Of a DNA stretch of 64,000 nt, positions 34,504 through 43,788 are shown piece by piece. Source of the DNA: Micromonospora sp. ATCC 39149 (GTDB lineage: Bacteria; Actinomycetota; Actinomycetes; Mycobacteriales; Micromonosporaceae). Positions within the stretch are counted from its first letter, which is position 1; each line of letters begins with the position of its first letter. A model generated the notes under the pieces. It searched no databases and had not been told where the DNA came from. It saw only the letters and a program-made list of their open reading frames with translations. The stretch lies in the NCBI RefSeq assembly GCF_000158815.1, contig NZ_GG657738.1, forward strand, positions 3,262,080 through 3,326,079. The letters run 5' to 3'. The translations under genes and the position numbers were made by a program.

Positions 34504-36513
34504 TCAGAACTGGATACTGATGAGGTGGCGCCGGCCGCCGGTCATGGTCACCTTGGCGACCACAGAGCTGCGGACCGTGGAGCTGAAGCCGAGGCCGGAC
34601 AGCTGATCCGGGGACGGCTCGCACTTGGTGCGATCGCCGAGGACCTCGAACACCTTGCGGTGCGGTTGCAGGTCGCCGCGGAGGAACTCGTTGTAGATTC
34701 CCCGGGTCGGCTGGTCGTTCACGCACCCTTTCAGGATGAAGAAGTAGTGGCGGTTGCCGACCTCGCCGTCGTCGAAGTAGTTTGGCGAGAACATGATGGT
34801 GGACACCGGCACGAACTGTTCGGTAGTGATTCCCCAGAGGTTCTTGCCTGCGCTGCCCGGCTGCATGTCCTCACCCGGCCGGAAAGCGGTGATCACCTCG
34901 TCGGCGACCGTCATCCGGCCCACCTCGACGGTCTCCTTGTGGCCGACCGCCCGCTCGTGGCTGTAATGCTCGATTTTCCCGTTGCTCTCGGTCTCGATCA
35001 CGAAGCCGACCTCGGTGCTCTCCCGCTTGTTGAACTGGTTCACCTCGATTCGGTACTCGCCGTCGGGGACGTTGTCGGTCCAGGTGACGTTCTCCACCGG
35101 CTCGCGCGAGAACGTCCCGCCCGCGTTCATGTCGACATCCAGCTTGTTGCGCTTGTCCTTGTACCAGATGTGGTCGCCGTTGGGTTCGAACACGTGCAGG
35201 TCGAGGTCGTCGTGGTTGAACCAGGACAGGCTCACCCGCAGCTTGCCGGTGACGTTGCCGCCGGCCCGCTTGACCTTCTCCTTGATCGAGTCGGTGACGT
35301 TGCCGTTGTAGGACCAGCCGAAATCGTTGTCCCAGGTGAACAGCCGCGGGGCGGCCGGGTGCCGGCCGGTGGTGAGACTGACGAAGTGCGGTTCGTGGCT
35401 GTTGGCCACCCACAGGTCGATGGCCGCGGCACCGGGCAGGATGTCTTTCATGAAGGTGACCACGGGAATCTCCTCCGGCTTCGCGTCACGAAGGCGCGCA
35501 CCTGCCGACCTCATGGTGGCCGCCTGCATGAGCAGCCCTTCGATGCCGTCCTTCATCCGCGACTGTGTGTCGTTGTCGACCCATAGCACGTTGGTGACCG
35601 ACACATCGGACAGCCGGGCGAACCGTCGCTGCAACGACTCCTCGATGCCCAACTCGTCGATGGTCTTCATGGCAGCCTTGACCATGGCCGGGGTGATCAA
35701 CGCCGTCGGGCGCTGGTAATTCTGCGGTGCCACCTTCGTCTCGAACGACCGGACCGCCTGCTCCAGGTCGACGCCCGCGGAGAGATCCTGGACGAGGGTG
35801 CCGATCACCGTGTTGCGGAAGCGGGCCGCCGGGTTCATGGCGTTGGCGAAAATGAAGGCCTGTCCGTCGGTCGCCTTCGTCCACCGGTTCTGCAGTGACC
35901 GGAACTCGGTCACCGCCCGACGATGCTCCGTGCCGCGGTAGAGGGCGTTGTCATCGATGAGGTCGACGACGGTGTCCAGAGCGTGCTGGGTCAGCTCGGC
36001 CAGGCCACGCTGGAACACCTGCACCGCGGCGTCGAAGGCACCCCGTGCCGCGCCGACGTCCTTGATGCGATGCCGCTTCTCCACCCGGCCGTGCAGGTGG
36101 TGCCACACCTCGACCTGGCCGTCGCGCAGCGTCCGAGTCGTCCTTGTCCCGTACTGCTCCTCGGTGGACCGGAAAATGGTGGACAACGGCAGCGTGCTGA
36201 CGAATTCGTCCATTGCGGCGGCGACGACGGAGAAGACCGGGTCGGATGCAGACACCCCGGACCAGACAGAGCGGACCTGTCCGTTGTGGATCTCGACGAT
36301 GTTACCGAGGTTCTTGATGAACCCACGGCAGGTCGAGCAGTCGTACTCGGACCGCTCGCGGAACCGGAGATTGGTGCCGGCGGGGAAGGAATCGAGAAAG
36401 GTGAGCCAGAGTGAGTCCCGGTCGAGACCGTCGCCGACGACGTACAACTCGCCCTTGGACATCGTGGACAGACGTATAGTCACATCCGTCACGAACTGCT
36501 GGAAATCGCCCAC
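34504..36513 (-). CDS. Large phage-type conserved protein with YfaP-like C-terminal domain
   Basis: The 669-residue protein starts VGDFQQFVTDVTIRLSTMSK at GTG 36513, seven bases after GAGGAGGA. Early Cys (EYDCSTCRGFIKNLGNIVEI) may bind metal. The middle is helical (ALYRGTEHRRAVTEFRSLQN, RNTVIGTLVQDLSAGVDLEQ, FETKVAPQNYQRPTALITPA). A beta-rich C-terminal domain follows (GKLRVSLSWFNHDDLDLHVF, MNAGGTFSREPVENVTWTDN) of the YfaP/DUF2135 type, and the end reads GIYNEFLRGDLQPHRKVFEV and LSGLGFSSTVRSSV. I recall close relatives in large-genome phages and in scattered bacteria. Role unknown. The frame extends 20 codons upstream without support. Confidence 0.8.
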   Translation of the reverse strand: MGDFQQFVTDVTIRLSTMSKGELYVVGDGLDRDSLWLTFLDSFPAGTNLRFRERSEYDCSTCRGFIKNLGNIVEIHNGQVRSVWSGVSASDPVFSVVAAAMDEFVSTLPLSTIFRSTEEQYGTRTTRTLRDGQVEVWHHLHGRVEKRHRIKDVGAARGAFDAAVQVFQRGLAELTQHALDTVVDLIDDNALYRGTEHRRAVTEFRSLQNRWTKATDGQAFIFANAMNPAARFRNTVIGTLVQDLSAGVDLEQAVRSFETKVAPQNYQRPTALITPAMVKAAMKTIDELGIEESLQRRFARLSDVSVTNVLWVDNDTQSRMKDGIEGLLMQAATMRSAGARLRDAKPEEIPVVTFMKDILPGAAAIDLWVANSHEPHFVSLTTGRHPAAPRLFTWDNDFGWSYNGNVTDSIKEKVKRAGGNVTGKLRVSLSWFNHDDLDLHVFEPNGDHIWYKDKRNKLDVDMNAGGTFSREPVENVTWTDNVPDGEYRIEVNQFNKRESTEVGFVIETESNGKIEHYSHERAVGHKETVEVGRMTVADEVITAFRPGEDMQPGSAGKNLWGITTEQFVPVSTIMFSPNYFDDGEVGNRHYFFILKGCVNDQPTRGIYNEFLRGDLQPHRKVFEVLGDRTKCEPSPDQLSGLGFSSTVRSSVVAKVTMTGGRRHLISIQF

Positions 36514-36889
36514 TGCGTCATCCTCCTCGATCACCGGAGATCCTACGAAGTGCCTGCAATCGGAGAAACGCATTTCCGGCTGTCCGCACGGTCACGGACG
36601 GGCGCCGGTGGCCGGCGGTCAGTCGACCGGATTCGCATACGGCGGTGGGGTGCCGAGCCGGCGGTCAGCAGTTCCGCCAGCTGGCCGGTGGCGCCGTTGA
36701 GCAGATCCCGGCTCACGCCGTGGTTGCCTTCCCGGGCACCGGCAGGCCTGGGTGGTCGGGGCATGCTCCGCATGACGATTTTCCTCGTCACCAACAACAC
36801 CGCCGACACTGCGAGGAGACCGGTGTCCTCGCGCTCGGACGTTGATCGACACCGAAACCGTGCGCCGCCGGATCCTCCTCCAAAGCGGT

Positions 36890-37141
36890 GGCCAGGCGCC
36901 GCAGCCGAGCCTCATTTAGACGACACCGGGGCCCGCCAGGCCCCTTCGAAGCGAGGGCGTCCTCACCACCGGCCCGCCACCGCTTACGCCACCCGTACAC
37001 CGCGGTCAGCGACACCCGCAACCGGCGGGCGACCTCCGGCACCGACACACCCTGGCCGAACCAACCGGCAGCCTGTCGTCGTACCGCCTCACGCTTCGCC
37101 CGCCCCCGCGCGGACAACCCACCTCCATCGGGATACCTCAT
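36890..37141 (-). pseudogene. IS630-family transposase, N-terminal fragment
   Basis: From 37141 the frame reads LSARGRAKREAVRRQAAGWF, then GQGVSVPEVARRLRVSLTAV and YGWRKRWRAGGEDALASKGP with RLNEARLRRLATALEEDPAAHGF, the helix-turn-helix part of an IS630-type transposase. The catalytic part is missing. Confidence 0.8.
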
Positions 37142-37199
37142 CCCATCGATCTACCCCAGCTCAAGACCATCACAAAGACCATCGGACGAACCTGGCCAT

Positions 37200-37736
37200 T
37201 CAAGATCTGTATCTGCGGACTCCGTACCGCCGCGCAAGCCACTGATGAACGGCGTCGAGATCAGCGCCCGTCAACCCGCGATGTGGATCGACGCGGTGCA
37301 GCAACGCGGGGTGCCGGTGGTGCGCGGCGGCCCACCGGCGGTCGGCGTCGGTGATCTCGTCGTTGAGCCAGACGAACGGACGACCGGCGGCGTGCCGCAT
37401 CAGCGGCCCAGTCTTCCAATGCACACCGCCCGGCGAATGCTCGTCGACATCCGGCCAGTCGACGAGCGGCAACACGGGAAGACCGAGCCGAGGCGCGATC
37501 ACCTCGTTCGCCTCCGCCATCCACGTACTCGCCCACACCAGATCCCCCGGCAGCTCATCCAGCCGAGGACCGTCAGCCGGGTCGAGCCGGTCGAGCAGCG
37601 GATTGCCGGAGCCGTCCGAAACAGCCATCGCACCGAGGACCACGGGTGAGCTCGCGCCGGCTGGCCGAGCCCGCAACGGCAGAAGCACACCGTCGATATC
37701 CACAAAGATCAAGGGTCGCGTGACGCCACCAAGCAC
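37200..37736 (-). CDS. HAD-like protein (Swiss-army-knife RNA-repair type HAD)
   Basis: The 178-residue protein starts VLGGVTRPLIFVDIDGVLLP with the HAD nucleophile motif DIDGV, then LPGDLVWASTWMAEANEVIA (motif II region, typical WAStW), LPLVDWPDVDEHSPGGVHWK and GRPFVWLNDEITDADRRWAA (acidic motif). This is the small HAD family linked to RNA-repair and toxin-immunity contexts; the substrate is unknown. An N-terminal fragment of a second copy lies at 58660-58765. The start is GTG 37736. Confidence 0.85.
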   Translation of the reverse strand: MLGGVTRPLIFVDIDGVLLPLRARPAGASSPVVLGAMAVSDGSGNPLLDRLDPADGPRLDELPGDLVWASTWMAEANEVIAPRLGLPVLPLVDWPDVDEHSPGGVHWKTGPLMRHAAGRPFVWLNDEITDADRRWAAAHHRHPALLHRVDPHRGLTGADLDAVHQWLARRYGVRRYRS

Positions 37737-37897
37737 GGGTGCACCGTACTGCTGATCCCCAACCCCGGCCCACGTCGTCCTGGGCCGCCAGGCCGTCCCG
37801 CCGCGGCGCGATGACAGAGCTTGCAGCTCAGCGGAATGCCGGCGCGAACCCGGCGCGGGCCCGCCAACCTTCGCGATAGCGTTGATACGGAATCTGG

Positions 37898-38569
37898 GTG
37901 GAACAATCGGTCCTGATCGTTGAGGATCGGCGGGTGTCCGTTCCCGTACGTCAGATCCGTGCTCGCTACTCGGCCGCGACCATCACCGTGTACCAGGCAT
38001 ACCCGCCGCAGATCGCGCTGCCGGCGGTGTCGGCCGGCCGTTTCGTCGCCCCGTTCAAGCGGGACCGGATGACGTGGATCAAGCCGTCCTTCCTGTGGAT
38101 GATGTACCGCTGCGGCTGGGCCACCAAACCAGGGCAGGAGCGCGTGCTGTCCATCGACATCACGCGGGATGGGTTCGAGTGGGCACTGGCGCGAGCCTGC
38201 CTGAGCCACTACGACCGAGACGTGCACGGCGACAAGGCGACCTGGTCGCGGCAGCTGAAGACAAGTCCCGTCCGAGTGCAGTGGGACCCAGAGCGGTCCC
38301 TGCACCTGAACGCACTGCCGTACCGGTCGCTGCAGGTCGGCCTGTCCGGCGAGGCTGTCGACCGGTACGTCGACGACTGGATCGTCGCCGTCACAGACAT
38401 CACCCCCACCGTTGAACGAGCCCGGGACCTGCTGCGCCGCGGCGACGATCAGGCAGCGGCAGCTCAACTGCCCGTCGAGTACGTCTACCCACTCCCGGAT
38501 CGGATCGCCGTCGGCCTCCACGCCAGCCCGGACGTCACTGCCAGCGAGGACCCCGAACGACAGCAGTGA
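37898..38569 (+). CDS. DUF4291 protein
   Basis: The 223-residue protein has the strong DUF4291 pattern: VPVRQIRARYSAATITVYQA, RMTWIKPSFLWMMYRCGWAT, QERVLSIDITRDGFEWALAR and VRVQWDPERSLHLNALPYRS with LQVGLSGEAVDRYVDDWIV. The family is common in bacteria and fungi; its fold is thought to be related to RNA-processing nucleotidyl enzymes, but function is not established. GTG 37898 is the most upstream start; GTG 37934 (VSVPVRQIR) is equally possible. Confidence 0.9.
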   Translation: MEQSVLIVEDRRVSVPVRQIRARYSAATITVYQAYPPQIALPAVSAGRFVAPFKRDRMTWIKPSFLWMMYRCGWATKPGQERVLSIDITRDGFEWALARACLSHYDRDVHGDKATWSRQLKTSPVRVQWDPERSLHLNALPYRSLQVGLSGEAVDRYVDDWIVAVTDITPTVERARDLLRRGDDQAAAAQLPVEYVYPLPDRIAVGLHASPDVTASEDPERQQ

Positions 38570-38680
38570 CAGTGCATCAGAGACGACCCGCCCAGCCGCC
38601 CCCGTCGCGGCGGGACAGGACGCGCCCCTGACAGCTTCGAACTCGGTGGCGAGAACCGGGACAGACGTGAGAATGCGTTC

Positions 38681-39300
38681 ATGGCCGATGATCCACTGCT
38701 CGCTCGGGCTCGGTAGTCCTGGCTCGGGATGGCTGGCGTAGCGATGGCCTTCCCCGCCGACGGCGGCGTCGACGTAGCCGCCTCGGCCAGATCGCGGCTC
38801 TGTCCGCCGGGCTGGGTCGGGATCGTCGCGTTGGGCGAAGCCGCCATCGTCACCGTGCCGACAGGCAGTCGGGCCGGAATCTTGCGCAAGCGTTTGCGCA
38901 GTCTGCCCGTCGAAGTACTGACCGACCCTGACCGGCTGCGCGCTGTCCTGCCGTTCACCGAGGTACTGGGCCCGGCGAGCCTGGCCTACCTCAATGAGTG
39001 TGACCTCCATCCGGCCGAACTCGACACGGTCGATGCGGTACCCCGAGGACATGCCGATCTCGCCACGCTCCTGGCCTCTGTCCCGGTGCACGACGCCGAC
39101 GAATGCGGGTTGGCCGCCATCACCTCCGACGCGTTCGTGTCCGCCGTGGGAACCATGTAGTCGCGGCGGCCGGCTACCGACGCCGGCCGGAGGAGGTGGC
39201 CCACCTGTGCGTACTCACCGAGCCGAGCCACCGTGGGCGTGGGCTGGCGCGTGCCGCTGCCTCCGCAGCAGTCGCCGACGGTTCAACTGGCGAGGGCCGG
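38681..39300 (+). pseudogene. GNAT acetyltransferase with stop, frameshift and truncation
   Basis: From ATG 38681 the frame MADDPLLARAR meets an in-frame TAG, then continues SWLGMAGVAMAFPADGGVDV, GWVGIVALGEAAIVTVPTGS and AITSDAFVSAVGTM to a stop at 39160. After a frameshift come VVAAAGYRRRPEEVAHLCVL and EPSHRGRGLARAAASAAVAD, the acetyl-CoA binding RGxGLA motif of GNAT proteins. The end is lost. Confidence 0.75.
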
Positions 39301-39408
39301 GTGGCGGGAGATGAAGTCACGCCAGAGGGCGATGGCCACGGGATCGGTCTTCGCGTGCGTGCCGACGTAGCCAGCGGGTTGCTTGTCCGTTGACCCCAAC
39401 CGAGAACC

Positions 39409-40755
39409 TCAGGAGGGCCTGGGCATCTGCGCCCGGACCGCGTGGGCGACCGGCGCGGGCAGCGCGGCGAGGTAGCGCTTGCTGTCGGCCGAGGCCATCG
39501 CGGAGAGCTGCGTGGCGGAGACGGCAGGGTCGGTCTCCGTGATCCGCGTGACTGCTGCGTCGAACGGCATCAGGTTGAGCAGGCCGGCCGCCCGCCCGGG
39601 TGGCACATGAGTCAGCCAGCGAGCCGCCGTGGGCGGGGCCGCTGTCGCGAGGCGGGCGGCGGCCTGTTCGGGCTGCATGTCCGCGAGCCAGTGCCCCGCC
39701 GCCTCCGGGCTCATCTCGATCGCCGGGCGTACCGGTGGCGCGAGCAAAAGGTCGACGGACTCACCCTGGCTCCGCATGAAGTCGGCGAAGTCCGCGGCGA
39801 AGGAGAACAGCATCGCCAGTTGCAGTGCCTGCGACTCGAACACCGACTCGGACGCGAGCCTGGCGAGCATCTGCCGCATGGCGTCCCGGTTCATGAGCGC
39901 GACCCGCTCGAACGAGCTCCGTCGGTCCATCGCGACAAGGCAGCGCAGCGCCTCTACGTCGTCCATCAGCTCGAGGATTTTCGCCGCCGCCGGTGGGTCC
40001 ATTTGGGCCAACGATCTGCCGGCTAGGTCCGGAGCGAGGAGGCTAAGGTAGGCCGTCGCGGCACTGGCACCCATGGCCTGGAGCAGCGTTGTGGCGATGT
40101 CCGAGTCCATCATCCGCAGGAAGGACACCGCCCGCTCCACCCCCATCGCGCCGAGCCGCTTGACCGCGGCGTGGACGTCGAGGGCAGCAACGAGGTGCGC
40201 GGCGGGCGCGGGCTCGATCCGGGATAGCAAGGTGGCGGCCCGGTCGGCAGGGAGTGCCTCCAACAGCTCCGCCGCGTCGAGGACCGGCATCGACTTGATC
40301 CGCCGCGCGGCCAGTTCGATCGGCATCTGCATGAAGAGCCGCTTCAGCCGCTCCTGGGCGGTCGCGACTATGGGGCCCGTTTCCCGCGCGGTGGCGGCGG
40401 GAGAGGGGCGGTCCCGGTTGGCATGGGCACGGCGGCGGGCGGCCAGCCAGCGGGGAACATCGTCAGCGGGCACCGCGCAGGCGGTGACGATGTTCCGGAC
40501 GACGTCGAGCGAGGGCAGGTGCCGGCCCGACTCGGCGTTCGAGATGGTCGCCGGCGGTACGCCGCTCCGCTTGGACAGCTCGCGTACCGTCGGGTTGTCC
40601 ACGGGAAACACGTGTATCCGCAGTAGACTGAGCTGGCGGCCGAGATCCTCGACACTGTTGATCAAATCAGGGTCGATCTCTGAATTGGATGCGCCGTTCC
40701 TTGCCACCGCTCCACTATGAACGACGACGGCCCAACTTGTTCCAAGATCACTCAT
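39409..40755 (-). CDS. XRE regulator with MgtE/FliG-like helical repeats
   Basis: The 448-residue protein has an XRE helix-turn-helix at about residues 56-98 (PTVRELSKRSGVPPATISNA, ESGRHLPSLDVVRNIVTACA). The remaining ~310 residues are helical repeats of MgtE N-terminal/FliG-like type: LDAAELLEALPADRAATLLS, AAHLVAALDVHAAVKRLGAM, AAAKILELMDDVEALRCLVA and AGHWLADMQPEQAAARLATA. No membrane segment is present, so it is not a Mg channel. Combining XRE DNA binding with these repeats is unusual; a sensor or scaffold role is inference. It is divergent from the small membrane protein at 40876. GTG 40707 is an alternative start. Confidence 0.8.
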   Translation of the reverse strand: MSDLGTSWAVVVHSGAVARNGASNSEIDPDLINSVEDLGRQLSLLRIHVFPVDNPTVRELSKRSGVPPATISNAESGRHLPSLDVVRNIVTACAVPADDVPRWLAARRRAHANRDRPSPAATARETGPIVATAQERLKRLFMQMPIELAARRIKSMPVLDAAELLEALPADRAATLLSRIEPAPAAHLVAALDVHAAVKRLGAMGVERAVSFLRMMDSDIATTLLQAMGASAATAYLSLLAPDLAGRSLAQMDPPAAAKILELMDDVEALRCLVAMDRRSSFERVALMNRDAMRQMLARLASESVFESQALQLAMLFSFAADFADFMRSQGESVDLLLAPPVRPAIEMSPEAAGHWLADMQPEQAAARLATAAPPTAARWLTHVPPGRAAGLLNLMPFDAAVTRITETDPAVSATQLSAMASADSKRYLAALPAPVAHAVRAQMPRPS

Positions 40756-40875
40756 GGTTGTGGCCGCACGGCCGACCTTGTCCGATCATCGTTCGCTCCG
40801 TTGATGACGCAGGGTTGCCGGTTGTTCCCTGTCTAGACAAGGCCGACCGGCCCCGAGCTGAACGAGGTGGCTCCT

Positions 40876-41079
40876 ATGCGTGATCTCCGTGATGCCCTGC
40901 GGCTCATCTGGTTTCTGTTCATCCTCATTTTCGCGCTGCTGGTGGGCGCGACCGGAGGCCTACTGTCATGGGTGGACAGCCGCGGGGGCGCGTCGGCGAT
41001 CCTCTACGGTGCCGGCGCATTCGCCGCCACGGTGGGTTTGGGCTTGGCCGTCTGCCACTTTCTCCAGCAACGCCCGTAG
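40876..41079 (+). CDS. Small two-helix membrane protein
   Basis: The 67-residue protein starts MRDLRDALRLIWFLFILIFA (ATG 40876, GAGG eight bases upstream) with two hydrophobic segments, LIWFLFILIFALLVGATGG and AILYGAGAFAATVGLGLAVC. It has no recognised family. It is divergent from the XRE-repeat gene with 120 bases between starts, so the two may be functionally linked. Confidence 0.65.
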   Translation: MRDLRDALRLIWFLFILIFALLVGATGGLLSWVDSRGGASAILYGAGAFAATVGLGLAVCHFLQQRP

Positions 41080-41259
41080 CGGTGCCAATTCCACAACCCC
41101 GTCACGACCGGCCCTGACCGAGCATCTCGCCGCTCGGCCAGGGACCGGGTCCGGGAACAGTCTCAATCCGAGCCGTCGCCCCACCTACGCATCACCATGA
41201 TGGCCGCCCTCATCTCGTGCACCACGTCGCGAGCCTCGGCGTCGATCCGGCAGGGACTG

Positions 41260-42636
41260 CGTAGATTTCCGTGTTTGGCCTGGGTGTGGTCTGTTGGACA
41301 GGACGTAGTTCCTGTCCGGGAAGGACCACGTCATGGCAGACAAGAAGAACACCGCTTCACTTCCACAGCCGTCGGCGGTGGAAGTGGAGTTCGCGCAGCA
41401 GTTGGTCGAGCGGGCCAAGGCCGACGGAGTCTCGTTGGTCGGGCCGGGTGGGCTCCTCACCGGGATCACCCGCACCGTGCTCGAATCGGCCCTCGACGCC
41501 GAACTGGATGCCCACCTCGACGACGCGGGCGTCGATGAGGCAACCGGCCGGCGGACCAACATCCGTAACGGCCACGGGGCCAAGACGGTGCAGACCGAGG
41601 TCGGGCCGGTGCGGATCCAGGTCCCGCGGGACCGGGCCGGGTCGTTCACGCCGCGGATCGTCCCGAAGCACGCCCGTCGTCTGGACGGGTTCAACGAGGC
41701 GATCGGCGTCGCTGTATGCCAAAGGGTTGACGACCGGGGAGATCTCCGCGCATCTGGCGGATGTGTACGACGCCGAGGTGTCCCGGGAGTTGATCAGCCG
41801 GGTCACCGACAGCGTCCTGGCCGACATGGAAGCCTGGCGGCAACGGCCCCTGGACCGGGTCTACCCGGTGGTGTTCATCGACGCACTCGTGATGAAGATC
41901 CGCCAGGGACAGGTCGCGAACCGGCCCGTCTACGTCGTGGTCGGGATCAGCCTCGACGGGGAACGCGACGTGCTCGGTATGTGGGCCGGCACCGGCGGCG
42001 AGGGCGCCAAGCAGTGGGCCGGCTACCTCACCGAACTCCGCAACCGTGGCATTGAGGACGTGTTCATGGTCTGCTCCGACGGGCTCAAGGGCATGACCGA
42101 CGCGATCGAGCAGGTCTGGCCGCAGGCGGTGCACCAACAGTGCGTCGTCCACCTCGTCCGAGCCAGTCTGCGGTATACCAACCGTAAGGACCGGGGAGAA
42201 GATCACCCCGGCGTTGCGGGAGATCTACACCGCCCCGACCGTCGCCGCTGCGGAGGCTCGTTTCGAGGCGTTCGCCGCCGAGTTCGGCGACCAGTACCCG
42301 GCCGTCATCCGGCTGTGGCGCACCTCGTGGCCGCAGTTCGTGCCCTTCCTCGACTACGACCACGAGGTCCGCAAGGTCCTCTACACCACCAACATCATCG
42401 AAAGCCTGAACGCCCGGTTCCGGCAGGCCGCCCGCCGGCGCGGGCACTTCCCCACCGAGCAGGCCGCGATGAAGGTCCTCTACCTCGTCGTCCAGCAGAA
42501 ACGCCGGGGCGGCGGGAGCATCACCGGCCGGGTCTACGGTTGGGCCAAGGCCCTCAACGCCCTGATCCTCGCCTACAGCGACCGGATCACCATCTAACCA
42601 CCTCGATCACACCCAGCGGTCAAACACGGAAAACGC
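41260..42636 (+). mobile_element. IS256-family element
   Basis: Imperfect inverted ends are visible: TTTCCGTGTTTGGCCTGGGT near 41266 and, read inversely, TTTCCGTGTTTGACCGCTGG near 42615-42636. Exact boundaries and target duplication are uncertain. It carries one transposase gene with two frameshifts. Confidence 0.75.
41333..42597 (+). pseudogene. IS256-family transposase with two frameshifts
   Basis: The product starts MADKKNTASLPQPSAVEVEF and reads ESALDAELDAHLDDAGVDEA and VGPVRIQVPRDRAGSFTPRI. It shifts near 41707 into SLYAKGLTTGEISAHLADVY, VYPVVFIDALVMKIRQGQVA (first Asp) and EDVFMVCSDGLKGMTDAIEQ (second Asp). A second shift near 42190 leads to VRKVLYTTNIIESLNARFRQ (Glu) and ends LILAYSDRITI at 42597. 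Otherwise it is full length; two single-base corrections would restore it. Confidence 0.9.
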
Positions 42637-42677
42637 CACACTCCCCACCTACATAACCGGCCCGGCCGGCCTGCGCT

Positions 42678-43772
42678 CTACGGTTCGATGAGTGCGGTGG
42701 AGCGCAGGAAGCGCACGACGGCAGCGGTTTCCGTGTCGACTTCGGTCTGGATCTGAGGTGGCCAGGGCTGGAACGGCTCCACCTGGATCGTGCGTCCGCC
42801 GGAGCGGCGCGTCCAGGTGGCGACGGCCAGGCCGTCGGCGACTACGGTAGCTCGGATGGTTCCGCCTCCGGGCCAGACCCGGGCTTGGTGGGCCGCGGGG
42901 ACGGAGCCCTCGCGGGTTCGGGAGCCGGTCAGGTAATTGTCGTAGGCCGGGAGCAGACGTACGTCGGGCGTGCGGGGCGTGTCCAGGGGCTGGTGGCCGT
43001 GTCGGGCGAGCGCGGTCAATCCGGCGTCCGTGGTGATCGTGCCGGATTGCGCGAGTTTCTTCCATGCGCTGCGTGCCCAGGTGATGGGAAGCCCTGACCA
43101 GGCTGCGAAGTCTTCGACGCCTGCGGGCGCGAAGGCGATCAGGTAACGGCGGGCAAGCTCGGCGAGGGCGGCGCCCTGCTCGAGGTGACTTCCGGTGCTG
43201 GGCAGCCAGTCGTCGAGCAGGACGTAGGTGGCGTCTGCGGCGCGCTGCGGGCCGTGGCAGATGATGCCGGCGAGTGCCGCGTGGCGGATCAAGTGGAAGG
43301 GCGCCTGTCCGTCAGGGGAAATGCCGAGGGCGGTGAGGTGTTCGGACAGCTCGGCTCGGGTCAGCGGCCCGTGCGTGCCCAGTACGCGTCGGATCAGGTG
43401 GTCGGCGCGCTGGCGTAGGTCGTCGTCCAGGCCGAGCTGCTGGTAGCGGCGGCTCGTCGCCGCGAGGAAATGCGGGCCGAGCAGGCGCAGCGCCCAGCGG
43501 GCGTCCTCGCCGGGGATGGTGTGTAGGGTGCCGCGCATGAACCAGTTGCGGACGATGCTTCTCTCGTCCTCGTACGCGGTGCGAATGGCGCTGGCCGTGA
43601 TGTCGCGGCCGCGCGCGCGGATGCCGAGGTCGGCTGCCGTGGCGTCCTGCGCTTGGATGGCGAAGACCCGCCGCACGATCGCCGCGGCGGAGTCCTCCCG
43701 GACGCCGTCGGCCAGTGCTTGCGCGCGGGCGCGCATCCGGCGGACGCGCTCCTGGTGAAGCATCGGATGCAT
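42678..43772 (-). CDS. Winged-helix DNA-binding domain protein (HTH_42/AlkX-like)
   Basis: The 364-residue protein starts MHPMLHQERVRRMRARAQAL (ATG 43772) and has the HTH_42 pattern: VRRVFAIQAQDATAADLGIR, RNWFMRGTLHTIPGEDARWA, GPLTRAELSEHLTALGISPD, RLLPAYDNYLTGSRTREGSV and the terminal ATVVADGLAVATWTRRSGGR. Members are tandem winged-helix proteins, some of them DNA glycosylase-like (AlkX/AlkZ type), so a DNA-repair role is possible but not shown. The open frame to 44102 overlaps the hydrolase gene and is rejected. Confidence 0.88.
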   Translation of the reverse strand: MHPMLHQERVRRMRARAQALADGVREDSAAAIVRRVFAIQAQDATAADLGIRARGRDITASAIRTAYEDERSIVRNWFMRGTLHTIPGEDARWALRLLGPHFLAATSRRYQQLGLDDDLRQRADHLIRRVLGTHGPLTRAELSEHLTALGISPDGQAPFHLIRHAALAGIICHGPQRAADATYVLLDDWLPSTGSHLEQGAALAELARRYLIAFAPAGVEDFAAWSGLPITWARSAWKKLAQSGTITTDAGLTALARHGHQPLDTPRTPDVRLLPAYDNYLTGSRTREGSVPAAHQARVWPGGGTIRATVVADGLAVATWTRRSGGRTIQVEPFQPWPPQIQTEVDTETAAVVRFLRSTALIEP

Positions 43773-43788
43773 CTGCTGCTCTGCGCCC

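Noticed and set aside
37709-39091. 460-residue open frame on the minus strand
   Set aside because: Antisense to the DUF4291 gene and the GNAT relic, both of which have clear family motifs.
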